From Ignavibacteriales bacterium (GTDB taxonomy: Bacteria > Bacteroidota > Ignavibacteria > Ignavibacteriales > Ignavibacteriaceae): DNA of 64,000 nt. Shown piece after piece: positions 10,752 to 20,565 of this stretch (within the stretch, counting starts at the first letter, position 1; every line of letters starts with the position of its first letter). The stretch spans positions 2,397,448 to 2,461,447 of the forward strand of contig CP054182.1 of assembly GCA_015709675.1 (NCBI GenBank). The letters are read 5' to 3'. Under the pieces are notes generated by a model that did no database searches, was not told where the DNA came from, and was given only the letters and a program-made list of their open reading frames with translations. The translations under genes and the position numbers were made by a program.

Positions 10752-13700
10752 CAATGATTTTATTTAAAAAACTATTTCTCGCAATCTTTTTATTTGTAGT
10801 TTTCTGCTCACCGGAGATATTTACGCAGGAAAGCATTAAATATATTACTTATGGAACCGGAACCCAGACTAAAGAAGGTGATGATGATTATCGTGAAGTA
10901 TTTATTATTCGCGTTCCGGAAAATTATCGTAACAAACTGTATCTTCGCGTATTTGATATTGATTGCGGCGGTATGAATGATTTTCAGGGAACCGCTCCCT
11001 GGAATACAAAAACTCTTTTTACCTTCTCAGGAGGAAGCCAGACTGAACCGCTCGAAGGATTATTTACTGCTGAAGCGGATGAAAATGCAATGCGATCCGG
11101 AAGGATACTAAAATCCGAAGCATTTGGAGAATCTGGCATTGCCGATAATGACTGGATGACGTTTGCTTCATTTTTGCCTTCTGACGGTTTTCTTATTAAT
11201 GGATACTACTACTTCCGTTTTACAGGAGAAGGCAGAGAGGGAACTAACGGAAACGTCTTTGATATATATGTTAGTACTTCAGAACTGCTGAATACACCTG
11301 CTGAGAGGGTAGAGGTTCTTAATTATTCACCCACCATCCGTCTATTGAAAAAAGACGGAAGTGCAGCGTTACGATTCAGAATTCCGGAGGGAGTCAGATC
11401 GTTAGAGATAAAGGATTTTGATGCTGCTGGTGCTGATCTGAGACTAAGAACTGCATTACGGCAGGATATTGCTCTTAAATCATCTGGTGACGGTGTATGG
11501 GCATCAAACACTGTTAGTCTGGTTAAAGAGGAAGATGGAAGAGGAGCTTCGGTTGTTTTTGGACAGGGCGGGGAGTCACCAAATGATGCAACATTTAAGG
11601 TCATTGCTGAGGATGGACAGGAACTCCCTTTTCTTTGTCCGATCTATCCTGCTGAAATGAACTCCGTTCCGAAACTGGCTTATACGTTTGATTATGTTGC
11701 AGACTGCTATTCAGTTGTTTTTGATGCTTCTCAGACAACCGATGCTGAAAATAACAAACTTTCCTTCAAGTGGAGTTTTGGTGATGGTAATTTCGGAGAA
11801 GGGAACAGGGTAGTTCATAAATATGCCGGACAGCAGATTTATGATGCATACGTTGTTGTAAGTGATAACTCTAAATCTGATTTTAACAGCAGTATTACAT
11901 TCTTTAAAGTTAAAGTTAATAAACCGCCGGTTGCAATTTTTCAGGAATCAGTTGTTCTCGCCCCTGGTGAAGAGTTCATCTTTGACGGCAGTTCATCATA
12001 TGATGAAGATGATGGTCTGAAAAATTACCTTTGGGATTTTGGTGATGCATCAAAGCGGGAAGGTAAATCAGTTAAATATGCATACCAGAGAACCGGAAGA
12101 TTCAGCGCAAGATTGTCAGTTACTGATAACTCAACAAGTCCTTGCAACACTGCCTCAACTGATTTTTCAGTATGGGTGAATGTAAAACCAGTTGCTTACG
12201 CAGGTGAGGATCAGAGTGCTGCGCCGGGTGAAAAGGTTCGTTTTGACGGAAGCCGCAGCAGGGATGATGATGGCCAGATTTCAAAGTATTCCTGGAATTT
12301 TGGTGATGGCAGTTCTGCTGAGGGAGTGAATGTGTCACACTCTTATACAAATCCCGGCACCTATACCGTTACTTTAACAGTCACTGACAATGCAGGTGCA
12401 AAAAACAGTACTGAGAGTGACCAGATGGTTGTGATTGTTAACAGTACTCCGGTTTCGAAAGCAGGTCCGGATAAAATTGCTGCAGAAAATGAAACTCTTC
12501 TTTTTGACGGCTCCCAGTCAACTGATTCAGACGGATTTATTACTGAATATCATTGGGATTTTGGAGACGGAAATAAAGCAAAAGGTGTAAAAGCCGCTCA
12601 TTCATATCCTAAAGCCGGGAGGTATCAGGTTACTCTCACTGTTATTGATAATTCCGGAACCTCCTCAAATACATCTTCCAGTACTCTTACGGTTATCGTA
12701 AACTCCAGACCAGTCGCTGTTGCCGGCAATGATGAAGTTATCACCCGTAGTGAGTTTCAGTTTGACGGAACCTCATCAAGTGATCCGGATGGCAAGGTTC
12801 TCAAATATTATTGGGAGTTTGGAGACGGCAAAACCAGTACTGAAGCAGCACCAAAGCATTTTTATGAAAAACCGGGTGTATATAAGGTTCGTCTTACAGT
12901 TACTGATGATACAAAAACAATAAATAATTCCTCGGTATCAGAGTTTGAACTTGTAGTAAATGCTAAACCGGTTGCGGATGCCGGTCCTGATCTGTTAGGT
13001 GCACCAGGACAGGTGCTTCGTTTTGACGGTTCCCGTTCTTTCGATTCTGATGGAGCGATAGCAGATTACAAATGGGATTTCGGTGATGGTAATTCAGCCT
13101 CCGGAGCAATTGTTCAGCATTCATTCGCTTCTCCGGGTATTTACTATGCCCGTCTCACGGTAAAAGATAATACCCAGCAGACCAATGCAATTGATTTTGA
13201 CGAAGTTAAAATCATCATTAACGAAAGACCGGTTGCAAATGCTGGCAGAGATATAGTTACCGCACCAGGTCTTAACGTAATCTTTGATGGACTCGGTTCT
13301 TTTGATAAGGACGGAAAAATTGATTCATACATATGGAGTTTTTCAGATGAAACAGATATCTCTGCTGGTTCAACTGTAACCAGATCTTTTAGTGCATCGG
13401 GTATTTATACCGCTGTGCTTGAGGTTAAAGATAATTCGGCCGCTATAAACAATAATGCTTTTGATACTGTTGTTATCAGAGTTAACTCTGCGCCTACGGC
13501 ACGGGCAGGGAGCAATATATTTACCTGTGAATCAAAGCTTATCTTTGACGGCAGCGCTTCAACGGATCCTGATGGTGACCCTCTGATTTTTACGTGGAAT
13601 TTTGGAGACGGCACCAAAATTGAGACAGGAGCAAGGGTAATCCATGAATATACAAAGGGCGGAACTTATCCGGTAATTCTGACCGTTGATGACGGTTTAG

Positions 13701-15598
13701 GTCTTCCAAATTCTGTTTCAACTTCTTCCATTACAGTAAAAATTAACGAACCTCCGGTAGCTTTTGCGGGTGAAGATATCACCGTCTGTGCAGGTGAAGT
13801 AGTGAGGTTCAATGGTGCGGGATCAAGTGATCCTGAAGGAGGATTTCTACGCTATACATGGGATTTTGGTGACGGTACGGGTGCAGATGGAATTAACCCG
13901 ACCAAAATATATAAAATTGGCGGCAGTTACCTTGTCCGTCTGAAAGTTGAAGATGACTCAGGGTTGCCATGTAATACAACATACGTAACCAAATCGGTAA
14001 CCGTAATTGAGTCTCCGGTCGCGTTTGCAGGTGATGATCAGATTGTCTGCCTGAATTCTGTTGTACGCTTCGACGGCTCAAAGTCAAAGGATAATGACGG
14101 AGTAGTTAATAATTATCTGTGGGATTTTGGTGACGGGTCTACCGGCGGCGGACCTAATCCGACACATATATATACAAAATCCGGTACCTATAACGTCAGA
14201 TTAACTATAACAGGTGATTTGATCGGCCAGTGCGATAATACTCACACTGATGAACTGATCGTCCAGGTATTTGATGCTCCGATTGCTGATTTTTCACTTC
14301 CTCTCATCTACCCGAGAGATCAGGAGCTTATCTTAACAACTGAAGGAACGAACACCTTTAATGATCAGATTACCGGAGTGAAGTGGGATTTCGGTGACGG
14401 GACGGTCTCAACTGAGAACGTAGGGCGCCATATCTATAAAAAAGAAGGCAAATATACGGTAACCCTGACAATTTTTACGAACTCAACCACTGAGTGTAAA
14501 TCTGCGACTGCTCAAAAAATTATCGTCATCAATGCACCTCCTTCAGCAGATGCAGGCAATGATGTCTATTCAGGTATCGGGCAGGAAATCCTTTTTGACG
14601 CAGGCCGCTCGGTTGATGCCGATGGTTCTATTGTCTCCTATGACTGGGATTTTGGTGACGGCAACAAAGCACGCGGCGTAAACGCACGTCATAAATATTC
14701 GCAGGGTGGTACCTATACAGTAACACTTACCGTACGCGATAACACCAGTCTTTCCAATAATACAGCAGTTGCGGCAATAAAAGCGTATATTAATTTTACT
14801 CCGGAACCGGTAATCATCAGCAGGGACTTTGTTTGTGCCGGAGAAATTGTGAGTCTCAGTGCAATTTCGTCAAAAGATGCTGATAATGATAAACTGACTT
14901 ATGAGTGGGAATTAGGTGATGGTTTTACTACCAATAAAACTGAATTTACACACAGCTATCTTTTGCCGGGTACATATACAATTACGCTGGTAGCAAATGA
15001 TGGCAAAAAGTTTGCAAACAGTCAGAATAAAACTATAAAACAGATAGTGGTAAATAACAAACCTGTTGCAGAAGCGGGGAGAGATATCGTTGTCTGCCCT
15101 GGTGAAAAAGTTATTCTCGATGGTTCAGGGTCCTATGATCCTGACAGAGATAAATTAACTTTTCAATGGTTTTCAGGCACGACCCTGATAGCGGAAGGAA
15201 TAAAAGCAGAAACTGTATTCAATACACCTGGAATTGAGAAAGTTACTCTCAAAGTAACCGATGACAAAGGTACCATTTGCTCGGAGGCCTCGGATGAAAT
15301 GATCGTGACGGTTAACAGCAGTCCTGCTGCAGTTCCTTCATTCAGAAGCATTGAGGTATTTACCGGCGGTGCACATGATCAGGTTTTATTTGATGCTTCA
15401 GCCAGCAGTGATGCTGATGGGGATGTTCTAAATTATAATTGGGACTTTGGAGGCGGAATCAGACTTTCTGGTTCTAAAGTGTATCATTACTTTGATAGAC
15501 CAGGAACGTACAAAGTACTGCTCACGGTAAGTGATGGAAAAGGAACTACCTGCAGTTCATCAATGGAAGAAATTACGGTAACGGTTAAAATCCGTTAA
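10748..15598 (+). CDS. Giant secreted protein with 15 PKD repeats (paralogue)
   Basis: The 1616-residue protein is a full-length paralogue of the product of 1463-6319. It has a signal segment (about 5-27), an N-terminal domain of about 290 residues with matching motifs (EGDDDYREVF, RVFDIDCGG), then 15 PKD units. The units correspond position by position with the first protein: unit 7 has SFSD in place of FGDG, unit 8 has DPDG.PL, unit 10 ends with ITGD..GQCDN, and unit 15 begins with a GGAHD segment. Units 11, 13 and 14 are degenerate. The ATG at 10748 overlaps the preceding stop; a second ATG at 10754 is also possible. It ends without an anchor or sorting signal and is followed by a strong terminator. 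Probably exported; ligand unknown. Confidence 0.88.
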   Translation: MTMILFKKLFLAIFLFVVFCSPEIFTQESIKYITYGTGTQTKEGDDDYREVFIIRVPENYRNKLYLRVFDIDCGGMNDFQGTAPWNTKTLFTFSGGSQTEPLEGLFTAEADENAMRSGRILKSEAFGESGIADNDWMTFASFLPSDGFLINGYYYFRFTGEGREGTNGNVFDIYVSTSELLNTPAERVEVLNYSPTIRLLKKDGSAALRFRIPEGVRSLEIKDFDAAGADLRLRTALRQDIALKSSGDGVWASNTVSLVKEEDGRGASVVFGQGGESPNDATFKVIAEDGQELPFLCPIYPAEMNSVPKLAYTFDYVADCYSVVFDASQTTDAENNKLSFKWSFGDGNFGEGNRVVHKYAGQQIYDAYVVVSDNSKSDFNSSITFFKVKVNKPPVAIFQESVVLAPGEEFIFDGSSSYDEDDGLKNYLWDFGDASKREGKSVKYAYQRTGRFSARLSVTDNSTSPCNTASTDFSVWVNVKPVAYAGEDQSAAPGEKVRFDGSRSRDDDGQISKYSWNFGDGSSAEGVNVSHSYTNPGTYTVTLTVTDNAGAKNSTESDQMVVIVNSTPVSKAGPDKIAAENETLLFDGSQSTDSDGFITEYHWDFGDGNKAKGVKAAHSYPKAGRYQVTLTVIDNSGTSSNTSSSTLTVIVNSRPVAVAGNDEVITRSEFQFDGTSSSDPDGKVLKYYWEFGDGKTSTEAAPKHFYEKPGVYKVRLTVTDDTKTINNSSVSEFELVVNAKPVADAGPDLLGAPGQVLRFDGSRSFDSDGAIADYKWDFGDGNSASGAIVQHSFASPGIYYARLTVKDNTQQTNAIDFDEVKIIINERPVANAGRDIVTAPGLNVIFDGLGSFDKDGKIDSYIWSFSDETDISAGSTVTRSFSASGIYTAVLEVKDNSAAINNNAFDTVVIRVNSAPTARAGSNIFTCESKLIFDGSASTDPDGDPLIFTWNFGDGTKIETGARVIHEYTKGGTYPVILTVDDGLGLPNSVSTSSITVKINEPPVAFAGEDITVCAGEVVRFNGAGSSDPEGGFLRYTWDFGDGTGADGINPTKIYKIGGSYLVRLKVEDDSGLPCNTTYVTKSVTVIESPVAFAGDDQIVCLNSVVRFDGSKSKDNDGVVNNYLWDFGDGSTGGGPNPTHIYTKSGTYNVRLTITGDLIGQCDNTHTDELIVQVFDAPIADFSLPLIYPRDQELILTTEGTNTFNDQITGVKWDFGDGTVSTENVGRHIYKKEGKYTVTLTIFTNSTTECKSATAQKIIVINAPPSADAGNDVYSGIGQEILFDAGRSVDADGSIVSYDWDFGDGNKARGVNARHKYSQGGTYTVTLTVRDNTSLSNNTAVAAIKAYINFTPEPVIISRDFVCAGEIVSLSAISSKDADNDKLTYEWELGDGFTTNKTEFTHSYLLPGTYTITLVANDGKKFANSQNKTIKQIVVNNKPVAEAGRDIVVCPGEKVILDGSGSYDPDRDKLTFQWFSGTTLIAEGIKAETVFNTPGIEKVTLKVTDDKGTICSEASDEMIVTVNSSPAAVPSFRSIEVFTGGAHDQVLFDASASSDADGDVLNYNWDFGGGIRLSGSKVYHYFDRPGTYKVLLTVSDGKGTTCSSSMEEITVTVKIR

Positions 15599-15606
15599 TG
15601 GAATGA

Positions 15607-15640
15607 AAAAAGGGGTTCCTGATTTCAGGAACCCTTTTTA
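15607..15640. terminator. Bidirectional intrinsic terminator
   Basis: A perfect 10-bp stem GGGTTCCTGA/TCAGGAACCC (15613-15622 with 15625-15634) has a two-base apex, so the real loop will open by a pair or two. It is flanked by an A tract on the left and a T tract on the right. It sits between the convergent PKD gene (+) and CBS gene (-) and can end transcription from both sides. Confidence 0.9.
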
Positions 15641-15646
15641 GTTTTA

Positions 15647-16075
15647 TCAGCCTGCTATATATCGTTCCAGTTCAGAGATAGTATCCTGTTTGTCTTCTAT
15701 GACGGCTTTTACTGCATCTCCAATTGAAATGATGCCCTGCAAAACACCATCAGTCACCACAGGAAGATGTCTGATGTGTTTATTAATCATCAGAGACATA
15801 CATTCCTCAGCATTAGTTTTATCATCAACAATAAGAACTCTGGTTGTCATGATTTCCCTGACAGTAGTCTCACGGGAGGATTTGCCGGTAAGTATTACTT
15901 TACGGGCATAATCCCTCTCACTCAGAATACCGGCAAGCTGACCGTTTTCCAGTACAAGCAGTGCACCGACATTCTTCTCTGCCATTTGTACGAGTGCTTC
16001 ATAGACGGTATCGTCTGGGGAAAGTGAGTAAATACTACTGCCTTTCTTAGCAAGGATCTCACGAACTATTTTCAT
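15647..16075 (-). CDS. CBS-pair domain protein
   Basis: The 142-residue protein consists almost entirely of two CBS domains (about residues 8-60 and 73-132), with the typical segments VGALLVLENGQLAGILSERD and HLPVVTDGVLQGIISIGD. Stand-alone CBS pairs usually bind adenine nucleotides or S-adenosylmethionine and act as energy or ligand sensors. No effector domain is present. It lies 27 bases downstream of htpG on the same strand and is probably co-transcribed with it, which would place it in a stress-related unit. The specific ligand and target cannot be read from the sequence. Confidence 0.9.
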   Translation of the reverse strand: MKIVREILAKKGSSIYSLSPDDTVYEALVQMAEKNVGALLVLENGQLAGILSERDYARKVILTGKSSRETTVREIMTTRVLIVDDKTNAEECMSLMINKHIRHLPVVTDGVLQGIISIGDAVKAVIEDKQDTISELERYIAG

Positions 16076-16102
16076 TATTGCCTCTTTTTGTTAACGGGAA
16101 CG

Positions 16103-18019
16103 TTATTTGGAATCTTTGCCTTTCAGATACCAGCCGGCTGCATCGGTCATCAGATCGAACGACTTTTCAACAAGCTGATATGATTCATTGAGCTCGCCTT
16201 CATAAAGCATTGATATCAGATACAGCTGGTCAAAGTATCTCTGAAGCAGTGCATCAGATTTATCAAGCTTATAAATAGCAATCATTTCTCTGATGAGTTT
16301 GTGATCTTTATTAACTTCAAGTACCTTCGGAGGAACGGGGATATCCTGACCGCTCATTCTCATCATCTTCAGCATCGCCGAAGACATTCCCTCATCCTCA
16401 CTTGCGAGCACCACAGGGCTTTCTTTCAGTCTTTTTGAGAGAATTACCTTCTTTACCTTATCACCCAGGCTGTCCTTCCATTTTTCGAGGATGCTGTCTA
16501 GGTGCTTCTTATCTTCTCTAGAGAGTTCTTCAACAGAAGGTTTTTCTTCAGGGTTAATATCGTCAAATTTATTCAGAGAATCAAAATCCGCCGAGTTTGC
16601 CGCCTTGAAAGTAAAATCCTTGTATTTAAACATACTGGAAATCACATACTCGTCAATCGGGTCATAAACAAACAAGACCGGTATGCCCTTCGATCTGAAA
16701 GTATCCAGAAAAGGGTTCTTGAGGAGTGCAGCACGGCTTGTGGCAGTGATGAAAAAGATTTCCTTCTGGTTGTTTACCATCCGGGATTCATATTCCTCAA
16801 GTGAGGTCAGGTCCTCTTCTTTATCGGAGTAACTGGCATTAAAGCGCAGAAGCTGAGCAAATTTTTCCCTGTTCATGAAGTCCTGGTAACCCAGCTTAAA
16901 GATCTTGCCATGTTCTTTCCAGAATTTAGCGAAATCCTCAGGCCGGTCTTTTGCCATTTTGATGAGGTGGTTAAGAATCTGAGAGGTAATGCTTGTTGAG
17001 ATTCTGCTGAAATTGGCATTTTCCTGAAGAGTCTCACGGGAGATGTTGAGAGGAATATCCTCTGAATCAACCACGCCTTTAATAAATCCAAGGTATTCCG
17101 GTATCAGATCTTTATTCTTATGCTGAATCAGAACTTTGCGTACGTACAGATCCAGCCCCATATCTTCCTTCATCATACCGAAGAAATCGAGGCTCTTTTC
17201 AGGTATGAAAAGCAGGGCATTAAACTGCAGAGGTGCATCTACTGAAACATGTATTACATCAAGGGGAGGATTTGAATCATATGTCAGGAATTTGTAGAAC
17301 TCCTGATAGTCTTCCTTTTTGATGGAAGATTTGCTCTGAAGCCAAAGTGCGGGGAGGGTATTAATTTTCTCTTTTTCCACAAAAACAGGGAAATTGATAA
17401 AATTGGAGTGGTTTTTAATGACACTTTTTACTGTATCTACCTCTGAATACTGTTTAGTGTCCTCCTTCAGCCAGATTTCAATTCTGGTACCTCGTTCGAT
17501 TTTTTCATCAGACTCTCCTACGGTAAATTCTCCGAGCCCGTCTGACTCCCAGGCTACCGCTTCCGCACCGGGAGTAACGCTGCGGGTGGTAATCTGGACT
17601 TTTGATGCTGCCATAAATACTGAATAAAACCCGACACCGAAACGGCCGATCAGATTTCCGGTGTCCCCCTTGCTCTCTTTTAGCTGGTTGATAAATTCAG
17701 CAGTGCCAGATTTGGCAATAGTTCCGATGTTATTGATCAGTTCTTCCCGGGTCATACCGATACCGGTATCCTCGATTGTCAGCTTGTTTTTGTCTTTATC
17801 GCAGGAAATCCTGATTTCAAGCGGGAGGTTCTTCCCGTTCATTTCCTCATTAGTCAGGGTATGGATCCGGACCTTATCAAGCGCATCATTTGCATTCGAA
17901 ATAAGTTCCCGTATGAAAATCTCCCGTGATGAGTAAAGTGAGTGGACAAGAATATCTAATAACTGCCGGACTTCGGCTTTAAATTCGAATTTTTCAGCAT
18001 GTATTGGTTCATGAGACAT
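16103..18019 (-). CDS. htpG: Molecular chaperone HtpG (bacterial Hsp90)
   Basis: The 638-residue protein is close to the usual HtpG length. The N-terminal GHKL ATPase shows ELISNANDALDKVR (with the ATP/Mg-binding Asn), IEDTGIGMTREELINNIGTIAKSGT and GRFGVGFYSVFM; the middle and C-terminal dimerisation regions follow. It is an ATP-dependent cytosolic chaperone for folding and remodelling of client proteins. The start is the ATG followed by SHEPIHAEKFEFKAEVRQLL, the normal HtpG beginning. A promoter candidate TTG-N20-TATCTTTG lies 35-65 bases upstream, and a GGAG-type site (TTAGGAGAAAT) precedes the start. No CIRCE-type repeat was seen upstream. Confidence 0.98.
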   Translation of the reverse strand: MSHEPIHAEKFEFKAEVRQLLDILVHSLYSSREIFIRELISNANDALDKVRIHTLTNEEMNGKNLPLEIRISCDKDKNKLTIEDTGIGMTREELINNIGTIAKSGTAEFINQLKESKGDTGNLIGRFGVGFYSVFMAASKVQITTRSVTPGAEAVAWESDGLGEFTVGESDEKIERGTRIEIWLKEDTKQYSEVDTVKSVIKNHSNFINFPVFVEKEKINTLPALWLQSKSSIKKEDYQEFYKFLTYDSNPPLDVIHVSVDAPLQFNALLFIPEKSLDFFGMMKEDMGLDLYVRKVLIQHKNKDLIPEYLGFIKGVVDSEDIPLNISRETLQENANFSRISTSITSQILNHLIKMAKDRPEDFAKFWKEHGKIFKLGYQDFMNREKFAQLLRFNASYSDKEEDLTSLEEYESRMVNNQKEIFFITATSRAALLKNPFLDTFRSKGIPVLFVYDPIDEYVISSMFKYKDFTFKAANSADFDSLNKFDDINPEEKPSVEELSREDKKHLDSILEKWKDSLGDKVKKVILSKRLKESPVVLASEDEGMSSAMLKMMRMSGQDIPVPPKVLEVNKDHKLIREMIAIYKLDKSDALLQRYFDQLYLISMLYEGELNESYQLVEKSFDLMTDAAGWYLKGKDSK

Positions 18020-18053
18020 ACATATTTCTCCTAAATTTTATAAATAATGGTGG

Positions 18054-18084
18054 CAAAGATAAATTTTATGCAGTTCAATTTCAA
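18054..18084 (-). promoter_or_regulatory. Candidate htpG promoter (TTG-N20-TATCTTTG)
   Basis: On the minus strand, TTG (complement of 18082-18084) is followed by 20 bases and then TATCTTTG (complement of 18054-18061). This is an exact match to the Bacteroidota -33/-7 pattern TTG-N19-21-TAnnTTTG. It would start transcription about 25-30 bases before the htpG start codon. Confidence 0.6.
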
Positions 18085-18145
18085 GGAATTGATTATGTCA
18101 GAAGGAATCGGAGGGTTTTAGCGGCTTTAGCGGTAATCCTATGGG

Positions 18146-18185
18146 CAGATCAGGAGGAGGGGATACACCCTTCCTCCGAGATCTG
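18146..18185 (-). terminator. Stem-loop at the 3' end of the DUF5916 gene
   Basis: CAGATC (18146-18151) pairs with GATCTG (18180-18185), and GGAGGA (18153-18158) pairs with TCCTCC (18172-18177), separated by a small bulge. The element starts four bases past the stop of the minus-strand DUF5916 gene. On that strand it has no clear U tract, so it may be a 3'-stabilising hairpin or a weak terminator. Confidence 0.45.
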
Positions 18186-18188
18186 GTT

Positions 18189-20411
18189 TTAATGGTTTGA
18201 AAACAGGTACTGAAATTTGAGAAAATACTGCCGGTTGTTTTGTTTAAGATTGTAGGGTGCTGCATACTCCCGCATCGTGTGGGTTGAGCCGATATAAAAT
18301 ATGGTGAAAGGGTTCAATTTGTACGAAAACAGAGGAAATACCGAAACTTCTCCCGAGAAAGAATTGTAATCAGTGATTAACCTGAGGAACATCTGACGGG
18401 AAAACTGGTATGTGCTGATATTTCGGAGGATATACCCGTCATATAGAAGTTCATCGTTTTTCTGAGATCTGAGACCGGCCCTTTCGAATTCAATATCCGA
18501 CTGTAATTGTTCAGTCGGTTTGAAGCTCGCTCCGAAAGCAAACTGATGCCCTTTACCAACCTCCGGAGAATCGCCCCGGTAAATAATTTTTCCGAATTCA
18601 GTACTAAGATACATACTCAGCCAGCTAAGGGGAGTAGTGTTCAAATTAATAAACCAACGGTTCACTTTCCTCAGATCAGTCTGACCGAAAAACTCTTCAT
18701 TCAGTGGTAAAAAACCAACAAAAAGTCCTGAATTACCCGCGAAACCAATATTTCCGCCCAGCATCAGCCAGCGTTCCTTGCGGATATTATCATAATTGAA
18801 ATCAAGGCCTCCCCGGAAGAAAAATGAAATCCGGGTGATAAATGAACTGTCATAATTTTCGGTATAGCCGTTCTCAAGCTGGATATCACGGCTGTTATTA
18901 CGGTTAAGAAAACCCAACGGTGAGATGAAAGCGGGAGAATGGTCACGATAAACTAAATCCAAATAATGATTTCTTGCCTGTCTCTCCAGCCGGACTATGG
19001 CTCCGAACCCCCCATATTCTTCACCATTTAATGAAGCATCCTTGTTCATTGAACCAAATTTTCTGTCTTCATTAAAGAGTAAGGTATCATTAATTTCCTT
19101 ATTTAACGAAGCAGCTACCTGACCGGTAAAATAAAAATTCGTAAGAAACAGATAGCTCCAGTCGATTCCGGCATAATAGGCAGCCCCTGAATTAAAATTT
19201 CTTAAAGCTACCAACCCGCCAAAATAATCATTCTTCTGACCATTGAGACGCGCTCTCAGAATATTGCCGTATGAGGCGAGTCCGGTGTTAATAAAATCAC
19301 TTCTTTCCTCTCCCGGAATGATCAATGGAGAATTTCGGTCGTAAGATGAGAGAAGTGCATAAGAAACATTTCCTGCTTTTCCGGTAACCTTTGCAGCCAG
19401 TAAAGGATCATTAATCATTCGGGAATAAAATGAAGAGATTGGGGAACGGTAAATCTCACTTCCCTCAAAAAAGAAGGGGCGTTTTTCCTGATAGAACAGT
19501 GAAAAGGTACTGTTTACACTGATTTGCTGAGCATCTGACTCCACCTGGCTGAAATCAGGGTTTACTACTGCTTCAATGGTAAGAGAAGGGCTTGGGACTA
19601 TCTTAAATCCGCTTCCTAACCGCCCTTTAAGCGGTCCATTATCAAAGGCGGAGGCAGGATCGTCGCTGTCCAGCAGATTACCGGACTGATATCCTGTCAC
19701 AAAGGGAAGAATTTCATATCCAACCGGAACACTAATCTCGGAAATACCCTTCAGTTCAGCACTTTGGCAGGTGAAACAGGGGTCATTTCTGTCAATTTTA
19801 TTTGATGAAAAGATGTAACGGTCAGCGCGGGGGAAATTACGGATGAACATAATCTTCCAGGTGTGCTGATCCTTATTCTGAAAACGCAACGATTTGAAAG
19901 GTATTGCCATTTCAATGGTATAGCCTTGCTCGTGCATCAGGGCTGAGGATTGCCAGATGAGATCATAGGTATCATCCTCATTATTCCCGGTTCGCAGAAT
20001 ATCACCCTGAACGCCGTGCGGATTTACGAATAGCTCGTATGCGCTCTGGCCATCGCCGTAGGTATCTAAAATCAGCCCAACAAAGTCATCCCTGTAAATA
20101 CGATCACGATCGGTCAGATTTGACCTGATTTGTGATGGCGCCGGGTCAAGGCAATAGAAACTTACATAGAGGTACTCATTGCTGAATAGAATTCTGACTA
20201 TGGTTTCCGCTCTTGCCGGAGTGTTATCCCCGGGTTGAATCTCAAAGGGGATTCCGGTTTGAGCTGCGGCATCCCATGCGGGCTCCAGCACGCCGTCTAT
20301 AACGATCGGAGTATTTACCCTGGCCGCCGTAAGAGTCTCAAGTGAAGAAGCACCACCGGCATAATCAGCCCGGGGGATTAATAAAATAAGTAAAAGTAGT
20401 AAAAAACTCAT
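18189..20411 (-). CDS. CBM9-like/DUF5916 outer-membrane beta-barrel protein
   Basis: The 740-residue protein has a hydrophobic signal (about 1-18). A CBM9-like domain follows at about 28-215, beginning VNTPIVIDGVLEPAWDAA and containing VRILFSNEYLYVSFYC and GYTIEMAIPFKSLRF. The rest (about 220-740) is rich in alternating aromatic/hydrophobic strands and matches the DUF5916 type, with the landmark VVNPDFSQVESDAQQISVN and FYQEKRPFFFEGSEIY. DUF5916 proteins are widespread in Bacteroidota and are predicted outer-membrane barrels. The family is of unknown function; carbohydrate contact by the CBM9-like part is only an analogy. It is a single-gene unit, divergent from the B12-binding protein gene. 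Confidence 0.85.
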   Translation of the reverse strand: MSFLLLLLILLIPRADYAGGASSLETLTAARVNTPIVIDGVLEPAWDAAAQTGIPFEIQPGDNTPARAETIVRILFSNEYLYVSFYCLDPAPSQIRSNLTDRDRIYRDDFVGLILDTYGDGQSAYELFVNPHGVQGDILRTGNNEDDTYDLIWQSSALMHEQGYTIEMAIPFKSLRFQNKDQHTWKIMFIRNFPRADRYIFSSNKIDRNDPCFTCQSAELKGISEISVPVGYEILPFVTGYQSGNLLDSDDPASAFDNGPLKGRLGSGFKIVPSPSLTIEAVVNPDFSQVESDAQQISVNSTFSLFYQEKRPFFFEGSEIYRSPISSFYSRMINDPLLAAKVTGKAGNVSYALLSSYDRNSPLIIPGEERSDFINTGLASYGNILRARLNGQKNDYFGGLVALRNFNSGAAYYAGIDWSYLFLTNFYFTGQVAASLNKEINDTLLFNEDRKFGSMNKDASLNGEEYGGFGAIVRLERQARNHYLDLVYRDHSPAFISPLGFLNRNNSRDIQLENGYTENYDSSFITRISFFFRGGLDFNYDNIRKERWLMLGGNIGFAGNSGLFVGFLPLNEEFFGQTDLRKVNRWFINLNTTPLSWLSMYLSTEFGKIIYRGDSPEVGKGHQFAFGASFKPTEQLQSDIEFERAGLRSQKNDELLYDGYILRNISTYQFSRQMFLRLITDYNSFSGEVSVFPLFSYKLNPFTIFYIGSTHTMREYAAPYNLKQNNRQYFLKFQYLFSNH

Positions 20412-20508
20412 ATCCTGCGAAAATTAATGACACAAGTTACCATAAACAAGGTTAGAGGATGAAAATTTATGATAAATGGAACTAATCAGGGGTAAAGTAA
20501 GGTTTTAC

Positions 20509-20539
20509 TTGAATGAAATTCTGCGAAAAACTATCTTGC
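20509..20539 (+). promoter_or_regulatory. Candidate promoter of the B12-binding protein gene
   Basis: TTG (20509-20511), 20 bases, then TATCTTGC (20532-20539). This is near the Bacteroidota pattern with a one-base shift in the TTTG part, and the spacing is identical to the other candidates in this window. No cobalamin riboswitch-like structure is visible in the short leader (about 20-25 bases). Confidence 0.45.
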
Positions 20540-20565
20540 AAATCGTTTAACAACTGTTATTACCG

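Noticed and set aside
1463-15598. Regular spacing of similar DNA units as a possible CRISPR or satellite repeat
   Set aside because: The periodicity (about 250 bp) is the coding repeat of PKD domains; the units are diverged and in frame.
20412-20565. Cobalamin riboswitch upstream of the B12-binding protein gene
   Set aside because: The gap is short, no B12-box-like sequence was seen and the leader after the promoter candidate is only about 20-25 bases.
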